A stretch of DNA of 64,000 bases, from the NCBI GenBank assembly GCA_964554535.1, contig CAZKPB010000007.1:27357-91356 (forward strand). Reading direction: 5' to 3'. The stretch's first letter is position 1. Each line of letters begins with the position of its first letter. This DNA comes from DMER64 sp964554535 (lineage in GTDB: Bacteria > Bacteroidota > Bacteroidia > Bacteroidales > UBA932). The notes under the pieces are model-generated. The model saw only the letters and a program-made list of their open reading frames with translations, was not told the origin of the DNA and did not search any database. Shown here piece after piece: positions 24,162-32,752 of the stretch. A program made the translations under genes and the position numbers.

Positions 24162-24840
24162 TCTCTCGCCCCTTTCCTTTGATGATGAGTACAATTTCGC
24201 CCTTGGGCGGATGGGTGCCGAACCATTGGATAAGTTCGGCCAGTGTGCCTCGGCGGTTCTCCTGGTGGATTTTGCTGATTTCACGGCTGACGCACGCCAT
24301 ACGGTCAGCTCCCAGATATTGGGACAATTGTTCCAGGGTCTTGAGCAGCCGATAGGGAGACTCATACACTATAAAGGTACGCGACTCGGCAGCCAAAAAT
24401 TCCAAACGGGTTTTGCGACCTTTCTTTACAGGAAGAAATCCTTCAAAACAGAAGCGGTCGCAGGGAAAAGAGCTATTGACCAGCGCCGGCACAAAAGCGG
24501 TGGCGCCCGGAAGACAGTCCACTTCTATATCTCTTGCCACGCAGGCGCGTACCAGCATAAATCCGGGGTCGGAAATACCCGGTGTGCCGGCATCGCTAAT
24601 CAGGGCCACGTTAAGGCCTTCGCGGATGCGCTCAGCCACGCGGTCGGCCTGGGTGTGTTCGTTGAATTTGTGGTGGGACTCGGTGCGGGTGTGGATGTCG
24701 TAACGCGCCAGCAACACACTGCTGGTACGGGTATCCTCGGCAAGAATGAGGTCTGCCTCTTTGAGCACGCGCACGGCCCTGAACGTGATGTCCTGCAGAT
24801 TCCCGACGGGAGTGGGGACCACATACAGTTTAGCGCACAT
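24142..24840 (-). CDS. rsmI: 16S rRNA (cytidine1402-2'-O)-methyltransferase
   Basis: The 232-residue SAM-dependent enzyme methylates the ribose of C1402 in 16S rRNA. It has the RsmI N-terminus (YVVPTPVGNLQDIT), AEDTRTSSVLLA near 36, SDAGTPGISDPG near 80 and LPGATAFVPALVNS near 105. Its counterpart rsmH, which methylates the base of the same nucleotide, is in this window at 57372-58256. It overlaps the upstream gene by 11 nt and the downstream helix-hairpin-helix gene by 20 nt. Confidence 0.95.
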   Translation of the reverse strand: MCAKLYVVPTPVGNLQDITFRAVRVLKEADLILAEDTRTSSVLLARYDIHTRTESHHKFNEHTQADRVAERIREGLNVALISDAGTPGISDPGFMLVRACVARDIEVDCLPGATAFVPALVNSSFPCDRFCFEGFLPVKKGRKTRLEFLAAESRTFIVYESPYRLLKTLEQLSQYLGADRMACVSREISKIHQENRRGTLAELIQWFGTHPPKGEIVLIIKGKGRENEQSEE

Positions 24841-25534
24841 ATTCTTCCATTTGATGCAGGAAACGGTGAACGGCGGGTGAAGTGACTTCCCAAGCGGGAA
24901 AATGTTTTGCCAGATAGTCCTCTACCATACGCATCGAAGCCATTTTTTCCATAGCTGCAATGGTTTGGATATATAGCGATTCATCCCAGTTGAACAGCAC
25001 TTTTACAAACAGGTAGCGGTCGTTGGTGGATATGGACTCGTTGAGCGGTTTGCGTTCTCTTTTTTGTACCAGTACTTCTGCCACGGTGGGAACTTGTGCC
25101 ATTGTGGCAAACAGGTCGCCTACGGTCGATACGGGGGTTGCCTGGGCGCGCTGGGGACGGGTACGGGTCGGCGTTTTTGCAACGGTCGGGTTTTGCGCAG
25201 GTGTCATAACGGGCAGAGGAGTCACTTCTGCCAGACAGGGTTCGGGAAGGAGTTGGGGTTCCGGGACCACTTCCTGTGGGGCAATAACTTCGTGCGGAAT
25301 GGTTTCCCGGTCTACGGCGTCTTGCGCCAAAGCCTCATTAAAACTGACAGGAGGCATATCAAAGGCAAATTCTTCATCCATGTCCCTGAGTTTGGTGGGT
25401 GTCTGGATTACCGGCCGGACAGGTTGGAGCTCAGAAATTTGTGCCTGATCCAAAGACTGTTGGTATAAGATGTCCACCTTGGCATTTAATTGCTCTATGA
25501 GCGCTTTCAGCTGGTTGTATTCTGCAGAGTTCAT
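24830..25534 (-). CDS. Conserved hypothetical protein with Pro-rich linker
   Basis: Not assigned to a named family. The 234-residue protein has an N-terminal coiled-coil-like segment (NQLKALIEQLNAKVDILYQQ), a long Pro/Val/Thr-rich linker (about 35-135) and a C-terminal helical domain (about 150-234) with STNDRYLFVKVLFNWDESLY. Similar C-terminal modules are common in uncharacterised Bacteroidota proteins. No signal peptide or membrane helix is seen. It is the first gene of a unit with rsmI and the helix-hairpin-helix gene, and its -7 element is 5 nt from the ATG. Confidence 0.7.
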   Translation of the reverse strand: MNSAEYNQLKALIEQLNAKVDILYQQSLDQAQISELQPVRPVIQTPTKLRDMDEEFAFDMPPVSFNEALAQDAVDRETIPHEVIAPQEVVPEPQLLPEPCLAEVTPLPVMTPAQNPTVAKTPTRTRPQRAQATPVSTVGDLFATMAQVPTVAEVLVQKRERKPLNESISTNDRYLFVKVLFNWDESLYIQTIAAMEKMASMRMVEDYLAKHFPAWEVTSPAVHRFLHQMEEYVR

Positions 25535-25539
25535 AGCAC

Positions 25540-25547
25540 CAAATTTA
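25540..25547 (-). promoter_or_regulatory. -7 promoter element, 5 nt from the ATG of the hypothetical gene
   Basis: On the minus strand this reads TAAATTTG (exact TAnnTTTG), 5 nt before the ATG at 25534. A leaderless transcript is predicted. Confidence 0.55.
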
Positions 25548-25558
25548 CAAAAAAAAGC

Positions 25559-26272
25559 CTATTGTGGAATAAAGCGGTAGACAATTTCACCGCTTTGTTT
25601 GGAAGGGGCATTGGACTGTGCGGTAAAACGGCTTTGGAGGGCGGCACGCACGGCAAATTCTTGCAGGCAGTGGTCCTGCGACGAGAAATCGGTCACTATG
25701 GCGGCGTGTACCACATAGCCCTTGGGGTCTACCTGAATGGCCACGGTGACGTCCCCGCCGCCCATGCATTTGTATACCGGGATGGGCAGGTGCATGGCTT
25801 TACGTCCTTCCAGGGTGTATTCCAATACGGAGGGGCCGGTATAGGCCGGCACATTCTGCTTTTTTTCTTTTTTGGCGGGAGCAGCGGCCACTTCCTCTAC
25901 TCCCTGCTCGTTCTCCACTGCCTTGCGGGCAGCGTCCAGTTTGTCTTGGAGCGCTTTGGCCTCGTCGTACACCTGGTTGGGGTTGAGGTGGCGGTCGTCC
26001 CTGAGGGCGCGGTTGCGCGTGGTGGCGTCAACGGCCACGTTACGGCTCTGCTGTTGCACGCCCCTGATAAGGTCTTCCACCTCGGCACTGAGCTGGGCGT
26101 GGCGCTCCTCTTTGCGTTCCTGTGCTTCCTGCTCTTCCTGTTTGGTGAAATCAAGCACAAACGACGATTCTGTCTGTACCATTGAGTTAATCTGGTACAA
26201 GAGGAATCCTATAAGGACTACCAGGTGTACTATGACGGTCAGGTATAGACCTACGCGTTTTTCTGCCTTCAT
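25559..26272 (-). CDS. TonB-family energy transducer
   Basis: The 237-residue protein has one N-terminal membrane helix (VGLYLTVIVHLVVLIGFLLY, residues 7-26), a charged, probably coiled-coil region (about 42-125, many Glu, Gln and Arg) and a C-terminal TonB-like domain (about 160-237, with YKCMGGGDVTVAIQVDPKG and a final YRFIPQ). TonB proteins couple proton-motive force from ExbB/ExbD to outer-membrane receptors; exbB and exbD lie about 6.5 kb away on the same strand. The linker is charged rather than Pro-rich, as in several Bacteroidota TonB variants. It follows udk by 6 nt. Confidence 0.8.
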   Translation of the reverse strand: MKAEKRVGLYLTVIVHLVVLIGFLLYQINSMVQTESSFVLDFTKQEEQEAQERKEERHAQLSAEVEDLIRGVQQQSRNVAVDATTRNRALRDDRHLNPNQVYDEAKALQDKLDAARKAVENEQGVEEVAAAPAKKEKKQNVPAYTGPSVLEYTLEGRKAMHLPIPVYKCMGGGDVTVAIQVDPKGYVVHAAIVTDFSSQDHCLQEFAVRAALQSRFTAQSNAPSKQSGEIVYRFIPQ

Positions 26273-26278
26273 GGGAAG

Positions 26279-26893
26279 TTATGCTTTGGCCAAGGCCTGT
26301 TGGATGGTAGCCATCAACATAGCTATGGCTACGGTGTTGTGGCCTCCCTGGGGTACAATGATGTCGGCGTAACGTTTGGAAGGTTCAATGAATTGCAGGT
26401 GCATGGGTTTGACCGTTTTGTCGTAGCGTTCAAGGACTTTGTTGACCGAACGGCCGCGTTCCACTATGTCGCGGAAAATGACGCGTGAAAGGCGGTCGTC
26501 GGCATCGGCATCCACAAAAATTTTGATATCCATGGCATTGCGTAGCGCAGGGTCGGAAAAGATCAGAATGCCTTCCACAATGATAATCTGGGTGGGTTCA
26601 ATGTGGACGGTATTTTTGGAACGGGTGCAGGTGATGTACGAGTAAATAGGTTGTTCTATGGCCTGTCCTTGTTTTAACTGACTGATATGCTGCGCCATAA
26701 GATCCCAGTCGATGGCCGAAGGATGGTCAAAGTTGAGCTCCTGACGCTCTTCAAGTGGCAGGTGCGAGTTGTCTTTATAGTATGAGTCTTGCGGTATTAC
26801 AGTGACTTGAGTGGAATCAAGCCCTTCCATAATTTTGTTGACCACAGTGGTTTTTCCGGAACCGGTCCCTCCGGCAATGCCAATGACTAACAT
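26279..26893 (-). CDS. udk: Uridine kinase
   Basis: The 204-residue enzyme phosphorylates uridine and cytidine in pyrimidine salvage. It has the P-loop GIAGGTGSGKTTV at residues 6-18, QDSYYKDNSHL near 41, the NFDHPSAIDWDL substrate motif near 59, and DADDRLSRVIFRDIVERGRS near 134. The length is normal. It sits in the co-directional series ahcY, asnS, udk, tonB-like with gaps of 6-13 nt. Confidence 0.96.
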   Translation of the reverse strand: MLVIGIAGGTGSGKTTVVNKIMEGLDSTQVTVIPQDSYYKDNSHLPLEERQELNFDHPSAIDWDLMAQHISQLKQGQAIEQPIYSYITCTRSKNTVHIEPTQIIIVEGILIFSDPALRNAMDIKIFVDADADDRLSRVIFRDIVERGRSVNKVLERYDKTVKPMHLQFIEPSKRYADIIVPQGGHNTVAIAMLMATIQQALAKA

Positions 26894-26904
26894 AGTATAG
26901 CGGT

Positions 26905-28296
26905 TTAAAAATCAGCGGTTTTTGGAGTGCGAGGGAAGGGAATGACGTCGCGGATGTTGGCCATGCCGGTAACAAACAGCAACAGGCGTTCAAAGCCCAG
27001 GCCAAAGCCCGAGTGGGGGGCCGAGCCAAAGCGGCGGGTGTCCAGGTACCACCAGAGGTTTTCCTGGTTCATACCCAGTTCTTCCACTCGGGCAATCAGT
27101 TTGTCGTAACTTTCTTCACGCTGTGAACCTCCAATGATTTCTCCAATCTTGGGGAAGAGCACGTCCATGGCGCGTACGGTTGTGCCGTCCGCGTTCTGCT
27201 TCATATAGAAAGCCTTGATGTCTTTGGGATAGTCTGTAAGGATAACGGGCTTCTTGAAGTGTTTTTCCACTAAATAGCGTTCGTGTTCGCTCTGCAAATC
27301 AATGCCCCACGATACCGGATATTCAAATTTCTGTCCGCTCTTGACAAGAATATCCACGCCTTCCGTATAGGGCAGGCGCACAAATTCCGTGTTGCATACA
27401 CTTTCCAGACGTTCAATCAGTTCTTTGTCAAACATATTGTTGAGGAACTGCAGGTCGGCGGCGCAGTTGTCCAAAGCGTAACGAACCAGGTATTTGATGA
27501 AATCTTCCGCCAGGTCCATATTTTCCTTGATTTCATAGAAGGCCATTTCCGGTTCCACCATCCAGAATTCGGACAGGTGACGGGGGGTGTTGCTGTTTTC
27601 TGCACGGAAGGTGGGACCAAAGGTGTAGATTTCTCCCAAAGCCATGGCGCCCAGTTCCCCTTCCAGTTGGCCGCTTACGGTAAGGCTGGTCTGGCGGCCG
27701 AAGAAGTCCTGTGCATAGTCAATGGCACCGTCTTCCGTACGGGGAAGTTTGTTCAGGTCCAGAGTGGTCACCTGAAACATGGCACCGGCACCTTCACAGT
27801 CAGAGGCGGTGATAAGCGGGGTGTGCAGGTAGACAAACCCTTTGTCGTTAAAATATTTGTGAATGGCAAAAGCCATGGCGTGACGTATACGCAATACGGC
27901 GCCAAAGGTATTGGTGCGGGGGCGCAGGTGGGCAATCTCACGCAGGAATTCCATACTGTGACCTTTTTTCTGGAGCGGGTAGGTGTTGGGGTCGGCCGTG
28001 CCGTAGACTTCCAACTCTTTGGCCTGAATTTCCACAGCCTGTCCGCTGCCGATGGAAGGCACCAGAGCGCCCAGTACGCAAAGGCAGGCACCTGTGGTGA
28101 CTGTTTTGAGTTGCTCTTCCGAAAAGGCGGTCATATCACAGACAATCTGAATGTTGTGAATTATTGAGCCGTCATTCAAGGCAATAAAGGTAATGTTTTT
28201 GTTGCCGCGTTTGGTGCGAACCCAACCTTTCACCAGTACGTCAGTGCCGGGTTGCATTTTAAGAAGGTCTTTTATTTTGGTGCGAGGTAGTGCCAT
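26905..28296 (-). CDS. asnS: Asparaginyl-tRNA synthetase
   Basis: The 463-residue class II synthetase charges tRNA-Asn. It has an N-terminal OB fold (VKGWVRTKRGNKNITFIALNDGS near 21-43) and motif 2 (PTFRAENSNTPRHLSEFWMVEPE near 228-250). The C-terminus ends with motif 3 (GFGLGFERLLLFVTGMANIRDVIPFPRTP). The AsnRS-type sequence around motif 2 argues against AspRS. It follows ahcY after 13 nt and probably shares its promoter. Confidence 0.96.
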   Translation of the reverse strand: MALPRTKIKDLLKMQPGTDVLVKGWVRTKRGNKNITFIALNDGSIIHNIQIVCDMTAFSEEQLKTVTTGACLCVLGALVPSIGSGQAVEIQAKELEVYGTADPNTYPLQKKGHSMEFLREIAHLRPRTNTFGAVLRIRHAMAFAIHKYFNDKGFVYLHTPLITASDCEGAGAMFQVTTLDLNKLPRTEDGAIDYAQDFFGRQTSLTVSGQLEGELGAMALGEIYTFGPTFRAENSNTPRHLSEFWMVEPEMAFYEIKENMDLAEDFIKYLVRYALDNCAADLQFLNNMFDKELIERLESVCNTEFVRLPYTEGVDILVKSGQKFEYPVSWGIDLQSEHERYLVEKHFKKPVILTDYPKDIKAFYMKQNADGTTVRAMDVLFPKIGEIIGGSQREESYDKLIARVEELGMNQENLWWYLDTRRFGSAPHSGFGLGFERLLLFVTGMANIRDVIPFPRTPKTADF

Positions 28297-28309
28297 AATG
28301 GTATGTATG

Positions 28310-29704
28310 TTAATAACGATAATAATCGGGTTTGAAGGGCCCCTGAACAGGAACGCCTATGTAATCGGCCTGTTTGGGGGTGAGTTGGGTGAGCTGTGCC
28401 CCCAGATAGTCCAGGTGCAGGCGGGCCACTTCTTCATCCAGGTTTTTGGGCAACTGGTATACGCCTAATTTGTAATTGTCTTTCCAGAGGCTGATCTGAG
28501 CCAGCGTCTGGTTGGTGAACGAATTGCTCATCACAAAAGACGAATGACCGGTAGCGCAACCCAAATTGACCAAACGTCCTTCTGCCAGCAGCAGGATGGC
28601 GTGGGAATCGGGAAAGATGAATTTGTCCACTTGAGGCTTTATGTTGACTTTGCGTATACCCGGATAGTTTTCCAGTGCATCCACCTGAATTTCATTGTCA
28701 AAATGGCCAATGTTGCATACAATGGCGTGGTCGCGCATGCGGGCCATATGTTCTATGCGGATGATGTCGCAGTTGCCGGTGGTGGTGACAAAAATCCGGC
28801 CTTCTTCCAAGCAGTTTTCCAGGCGGCGCACCTCAAAACCCTCAATGGCGGCCTGCAGGGCGCAGATGGGATCAATTTCCGTCACCAATACGCGGGCGCC
28901 GTAGGAGCGCAGACTGCGGGCACAACCTTTGCCCACGTCCCCATAACCGCATACAACGGCCACTTTGCCCGCTATCATCACGTCAGTGGCACGTTTGATG
29001 CCGTCTGCCAGTGATTCGTGGCAACCGTAAAGGTTGTCGAATTTGGATTTGGTAACCGAATCGTTGACGTTGATGGCCGGGAACAACAATTCTTTGCGTT
29101 CACACATCTGGTACAGGCGGTGCACGCCGGTGGTGGTTTCTTCGCTGACACCCTTGATGGCGGCCGCCATTTTGCTCCACATTCCGGGATGTTCCTGCAA
29201 GGTGCGGCGCAGGGTGGCGGCAATCACTTTTTCTTCATGAGAGCCTGTCATGGAATCCAGTACCGAGGCGTCTTTTTCTGCGGCAACGCCTTTATGGACC
29301 AGGAGCGTGGCATCTCCTCCGTCATCCACAATCAGATGGGGGCCTTCGCCGCCGGGAAATTGCAGGGCCTGCAGGGTGCACCACCAATAATCTTCCAGGC
29401 TTTCCCCTTTCCAGGCAAATACGCTCACTCCGTCCTGCGCTATGGCCGCGGCCGCGTGGTCCTGTGTGGAGAAAATGTTGCAGGAGCACCAGCGGACCGT
29501 GGCTCCCAACGCCTTAAGGGTTTCAATCAGCACGGCGGTCTGGATGGTCATGTGCAGGCTACCCATAATGCGGGCGCCCTTGAGCGGTTGTTCCTTGGCG
29601 TATTTGGCTCTCACAGCCATAAGGCCGGGCATCTCGCGCTCGGCCATTTCAATTTCTTTGCGGCCGAAGTCGGCCAGTTGTATATCCTTTACTTTATAGT
29701 CCAT
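28310..29704 (-). CDS. ahcY: S-adenosylhomocysteine hydrolase
   Basis: The 464-residue NAD-dependent enzyme splits S-adenosylhomocysteine into adenosine and homocysteine, relieving inhibition of methyltransferases such as RsmI and RsmH. Signatures are CSCNIFSTQDHAAAAIA near residue 75, NVNDSVTKSKFDN near 220 and the NAD motif VCGYGDVGKGCARSL near 258. The C-terminus ends KPDYYRY, as expected. A -7 element lies 33 nt upstream. No SAH riboswitch was recognised in the short leader. Confidence 0.97.
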   Translation of the reverse strand: MDYKVKDIQLADFGRKEIEMAEREMPGLMAVRAKYAKEQPLKGARIMGSLHMTIQTAVLIETLKALGATVRWCSCNIFSTQDHAAAAIAQDGVSVFAWKGESLEDYWWCTLQALQFPGGEGPHLIVDDGGDATLLVHKGVAAEKDASVLDSMTGSHEEKVIAATLRRTLQEHPGMWSKMAAAIKGVSEETTTGVHRLYQMCERKELLFPAINVNDSVTKSKFDNLYGCHESLADGIKRATDVMIAGKVAVVCGYGDVGKGCARSLRSYGARVLVTEIDPICALQAAIEGFEVRRLENCLEEGRIFVTTTGNCDIIRIEHMARMRDHAIVCNIGHFDNEIQVDALENYPGIRKVNIKPQVDKFIFPDSHAILLLAEGRLVNLGCATGHSSFVMSNSFTNQTLAQISLWKDNYKLGVYQLPKNLDEEVARLHLDYLGAQLTQLTPKQADYIGVPVQGPFKPDYYRY

Positions 29705-29737
29705 ACGTAATTATTTGCAATGGTCTTGTACAAACTG

Positions 29738-29745
29738 CAAAGGTA
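29738..29745 (-). promoter_or_regulatory. -7 promoter element of the ahcY operon
   Basis: On the minus strand this reads TACCTTTG (exact TAnnTTTG), 33 nt before the ahcY ATG at 29704. Confidence 0.6.
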
Positions 29746-29794
29746 ACAAAATTGTGCGTAGTGCCTAATGAAAGTGTTTGGGGCGGGAGGTCGC

Positions 29795-30592
29795 CTACAG
29801 ATGGAGCACACTGCGCAGGGCTTTGTAGCCGGCAGTGCTGATCTGGATGTGTTCTCCGTTTTTGAGCAGGATAAGATGTTGCTCGCCGTAACGTTCTATG
29901 CGGCTGATGGCCGTTACGTTGACCAGGTAGGAGCGGTGCACGCGCACAAATTGAGTCCCGGGCAGGCTCTCTTGAAACGATTTGAGGGTCTGTTCCTTCA
30001 GCCAGCGTCCCTCGCCGGTGACCAGATTTACATAATCTCCCTCGGCCTTGAGGTACAACAGGTCGGTGCAGGGGATGATTTTAAGGGTGTCTCCGGTGCG
30101 TACCGATACCCGATCCATGGGGGTTACGGAGGCTGCTTCCGATGCGGCGGCCGGTTCGCGGGGGGCCTCCTGCCGGGCTTCTTCCGGATTTTCCGAGCGG
30201 GCGCTACGGGCATTCCACAGCAGGAAAATCAGCGCGTACAAGCCCTGCAGGAAGACGCGCAACCCAAGGGAATCCCTGTATACGGCAAACTCGCCGGCAG
30301 CCAGGAGGATGTTCATGACGGCCACCTCGGCTCCAATGTTCCAGACTATCCAGAGGATAAATTGTACGTAGGCGGGCATCCCGTACCGGCTCATCCGGTG
30401 CAGGAAACAGACGGCGCACCCCAGAGTGCAGGCACACAGCAGGGCGTTGTACCAGATGGCCGTGTCAATGAGGGTTACCCAAAATCCGGCAAAGTACGCA
30501 TAAAGGGCTGCGGCCGCAAGGACCGCAGCACCGTAAAAGATGGCGTTGTATTTACTTAATCTCTCCACCGCCAAAGACACATTCCGCTTCAA
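29795..30592 (-). CDS. Membrane-anchored LytTR-type DNA-binding regulator
   Basis: The 265-residue protein has about four membrane helices (residues 15-125), a Glu/Pro/Ala-rich linker (about 128-150) and a C-terminal LytTR domain (about 160-265; LLYLKAEGDYVNLVT, FVRVHRSYLVNVTAI, LLKNGEHIQIS). LytTR domains bind DNA as tandem sites. There is no receiver domain, so the signal probably comes through the membrane part. Its start overlaps the end of the LiaF-like gene by 41 nt, a tight coupling that suggests the two work together, possibly in envelope-stress control. Target genes are unknown; the inverted repeat at the operon promoter is a candidate. Confidence 0.8.
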   Translation of the reverse strand: MKRNVSLAVERLSKYNAIFYGAAVLAAAALYAYFAGFWVTLIDTAIWYNALLCACTLGCAVCFLHRMSRYGMPAYVQFILWIVWNIGAEVAVMNILLAAGEFAVYRDSLGLRVFLQGLYALIFLLWNARSARSENPEEARQEAPREPAAASEAASVTPMDRVSVRTGDTLKIIPCTDLLYLKAEGDYVNLVTGEGRWLKEQTLKSFQESLPGTQFVRVHRSYLVNVTAISRIERYGEQHLILLKNGEHIQISTAGYKALRSVLHL

Positions 30593-31349
30593 TAATCAGT
30601 TTGGAACCGGGCTGTACGGGCTTTATCCCGGGGTAACGTTTGTCGGAAAAGCCTCCGAATACGCAGTGCGAACGCAATTCCACATTCCAGTCTTCCGGAA
30701 TGAGCAGTGTGACGCCCCCAAAGACGGATTTGATAGTAAGGGTACTTACGCCGTCGGGCAGGGAGGTGCGGCGCAAGTCCAGGGTGGCACCCCCAAAGAC
30801 GGTTTCTATGGAGCCGCCGCGGAAGACGGGTTCCAAAAATACTTGTTCGCTTCCGTTGAACAAATAATCAAAATGGATGTATCCGTCGGGGGATGTTTCC
30901 GCATCTGCGTAGAAACGGTCCCCGTTGCATCCGCGGGTGCCTGTAAAGTGCCCCCCGTTGCAATCTTTGTCGGCACGTGAGCGTACTACTATAATGAGTC
31001 CGATGGCAATAAATACCAAAGGCCACAGGTTGTGCCAGTTCATTGTGTAGAGCCATCCGTCAAGGTGAAAGACGTTGCCTATGCGGGGCAGCAGGAACAG
31101 TATACCCACGGTGCAGAAAATGATGCCTTGGGTTATCTGGCGTTTGGCTATTGACACAATGCCCACCAGAATAACCAGCATTTGCCAGGACAGCAAGAGG
31201 CGCCGCCAGGCGTAAGGAATCCAGCCGGTATTGTTGGCCAGCAGCACGAGTCCCACAATAACAAATATAAGGCCCACTACAATGGTGCCCGTTGAGAGTT
31301 CCCGCGTTTTTCTTTGAGGTTCCCGAGGTTGAGGATCAAGTATTTCCAT
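30552..31349 (-). CDS. LiaF-like membrane protein (DUF5668 region plus LiaF C-terminal domain)
   Basis: The 265-residue protein has a short cytoplasmic N-terminus, about four membrane helices between residues 25 and 125, and a soluble beta-rich domain (about 160-265) with three repeats around FGG (FGGATLDLRRT, FGGVTLLIPEDW, FGGFSDKRYP). The domain resembles the LiaF/YvqF C-terminal domain. In Bacillus LiaF inhibits the LiaRS cell-envelope stress system. Here the overlapping partner is a LytTR regulator rather than a LiaRS pair. ATG 31349 is selected because upstream in-frame codons lie in the promoter region. Confidence 0.75.
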   Translation of the reverse strand: MEILDPQPREPQRKTRELSTGTIVVGLIFVIVGLVLLANNTGWIPYAWRRLLLSWQMLVILVGIVSIAKRQITQGIIFCTVGILFLLPRIGNVFHLDGWLYTMNWHNLWPLVFIAIGLIIVVRSRADKDCNGGHFTGTRGCNGDRFYADAETSPDGYIHFDYLFNGSEQVFLEPVFRGGSIETVFGGATLDLRRTSLPDGVSTLTIKSVFGGVTLLIPEDWNVELRSHCVFGGFSDKRYPGIKPVQPGSKLIIEAECVFGGGEIK

Positions 31350-31369
31350 AATGTGTAAAGTTAAAATAA

Positions 31370-31417
31370 TTTGTGAATCCTGATAGTGGCAAAGGTAGCC
31401 GCACCGGGATTCACAAA
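31370..31417. promoter_or_regulatory. Perfect 11-bp inverted repeat straddling the LiaF/LytTR promoter
   Basis: TTTGTGAATCC at 31370-31380 is repeated as its exact reverse complement at 31407-31417, separated by 26 bp. The -7 element (31390-31397) lies in between. The distal arm is upstream of the predicted transcription start, so an RNA hairpin is unlikely and a DNA operator is more plausible. The spacing between arm centres is 37 bp, about 3.5 helical turns. Confidence 0.55.
31390..31397 (-). promoter_or_regulatory. -7 promoter element of the LiaF/LytTR operon
   Basis: On the minus strand this reads TACCTTTG (exact TAnnTTTG), 40 nt before the ATG at 31349. A TTG about 20 nt upstream could serve as the -33 element and lies next to the distal arm of the inverted repeat. 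Confidence 0.6.
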
Positions 31418-31435
31418 CAATTCCCAATCGTTAAA

Positions 31436-31452
31436 CGGGGGGATTTTCCCCG
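31436..31452. terminator. Weak hairpin downstream of alkaline phosphatase
   Basis: CGGGG and CCCCG arms flank a 7-nt loop, 22 nt past the phosphatase stop on the minus strand. It is followed only by CGTTTAA-like sequence and not by a real T tract, so termination here would be inefficient or factor-assisted. Confidence 0.3.
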
Positions 31453-31473
31453 ACCAATGGCGGGTTATCTACG

Positions 31474-32733
31474 TTAAAAGGCTATGCCCATAGCCTGGCA
31501 AATCTTCTTGGGAACATCCGTATTGTCCATACGACCGCCAAACAGGTGGCTTCCCGCACCATAAGCGTATACGGGAACCGGGCATCCGGTATGGCCCGAT
31601 GTGGTCCATCCGATTTTGGCGCGCGTATTCATGGCCGCCACTTCTTTGGCCTGGTCCCTGAGCTGAGAATTGTTCAGCAAGTCAATGGACGAGGTTTGGC
31701 TGTCCAGTTCATTAAAATTCATTACGTACTGGCTGGTGTCGCCCAAGGTCAATCCGCCGGTCTCGTGGTCTGCGGTGACCACAATCAATGTTTCGTGCGG
31801 GTGGTTGCGGGCAAATTCCAGAGCTACTTCCACGGCCTGTGACAGGTCCATGGTTTCCAGAATAGCGGCTTTTGCGTCGTTTGAATGGCAGGCAAAGTCT
31901 ATTTTACCGGCTTCACTCATAAGGAAAAAACCTTTTTCATTTTCCAGGCAACTGATGGCTACCTGAACAATATCGGCCTGTGAAATGTCATCCGGTTTGC
32001 GGTCAAGGGCGTAAGGCACTTCCCTTAGGAAGTTTTTATCTTTTGCCTGCAGCAGAATAGCCTTCTTGGGTTTTACGGACAAGGCGTTGAATTCATCCTT
32101 ACCGAAAATAAATGTGTAACCGCCCTGCTCCAGGAGGGGTACTACGGACGGCTGGTCTCTTTTGAGGCCGGTTTCTGACAGGAAACCGCCTCCGCCAAAG
32201 AAGTCATATCCCGACTGAGGTAGTTGCAGGGCAATATTGTAGTAGTCGTTGCGGCTGATGTTATGGGCGTAGAAAGCGGCCGGGGTGGCGTGGTTAAGGC
32301 ATACGGTGGAGGTAATTCCCACTTTGTAGCCGGCGTTCTTGATTTTTTGGGCAATGGAGGTCAGGACTGTGACCGAGTCGGGGGCCAGCCCCAGCATTCC
32401 GTTTTTGGTTTTGCTGCCGGTGGACAGGGCCGTCCCCGCTGCGGAAGAGCAGGTGATGATATTACTGGCGCTGAAGGTGGTAATGAGGCCCAATTCAGGA
32501 AATTGGGTAAAGGACATCTCGGTGGTGGCAATGCCTTTGCCCTGGGTATATGCCAGGTAGTCTTCAGAAAGAGCTACCTGTGCCAGTCCCATACCGTCTC
32601 CAATAAAGTAGAACACATATTTGGCTTTATCCTGAGTGCTTTCCTGCATGGTAAGACAGGCACAGGAAGTACTCTGCAGCCCCAGGATAACAAGCAAGAT
32701 CAGCAGAGACAGAGTAGAAAAGATTTTTTTCAT
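31474..32733 (-). CDS. Alkaline phosphatase
   Basis: The 419-residue exported enzyme (signal peptide with possible lipobox STSC near residue 24) belongs to the PhoA-type alkaline phosphatase family. FIGDGMGLAQVALSE near 43 holds the first metal Asp. ITCSSAAGTALSTGSKT near 97 holds the nucleophilic Ser; the residue before that Ser is Cys where E. coli PhoA has Asp. TADHETGG near 321 and GWTTSGHTG near 375 supply further zinc ligands. The role is periplasmic or surface phosphate release. A -7 element 19 nt upstream abuts the terminator of the exbD operon. Confidence 0.88.
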   Translation of the reverse strand: MKKIFSTLSLLILLVILGLQSTSCACLTMQESTQDKAKYVFYFIGDGMGLAQVALSEDYLAYTQGKGIATTEMSFTQFPELGLITTFSASNIITCSSAAGTALSTGSKTKNGMLGLAPDSVTVLTSIAQKIKNAGYKVGITSTVCLNHATPAAFYAHNISRNDYYNIALQLPQSGYDFFGGGGFLSETGLKRDQPSVVPLLEQGGYTFIFGKDEFNALSVKPKKAILLQAKDKNFLREVPYALDRKPDDISQADIVQVAISCLENEKGFFLMSEAGKIDFACHSNDAKAAILETMDLSQAVEVALEFARNHPHETLIVVTADHETGGLTLGDTSQYVMNFNELDSQTSSIDLLNNSQLRDQAKEVAAMNTRAKIGWTTSGHTGCPVPVYAYGAGSHLFGGRMDNTDVPKKICQAMGIAF

Positions 32734-32752
32734 TAGAATTAGTATATGGATA

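Noticed and set aside
29705..29794. SAH riboswitch before ahcY
   Set aside because: The predicted leader is about 30 nt, too short for the known SAH riboswitch fold, and no matching core was seen.
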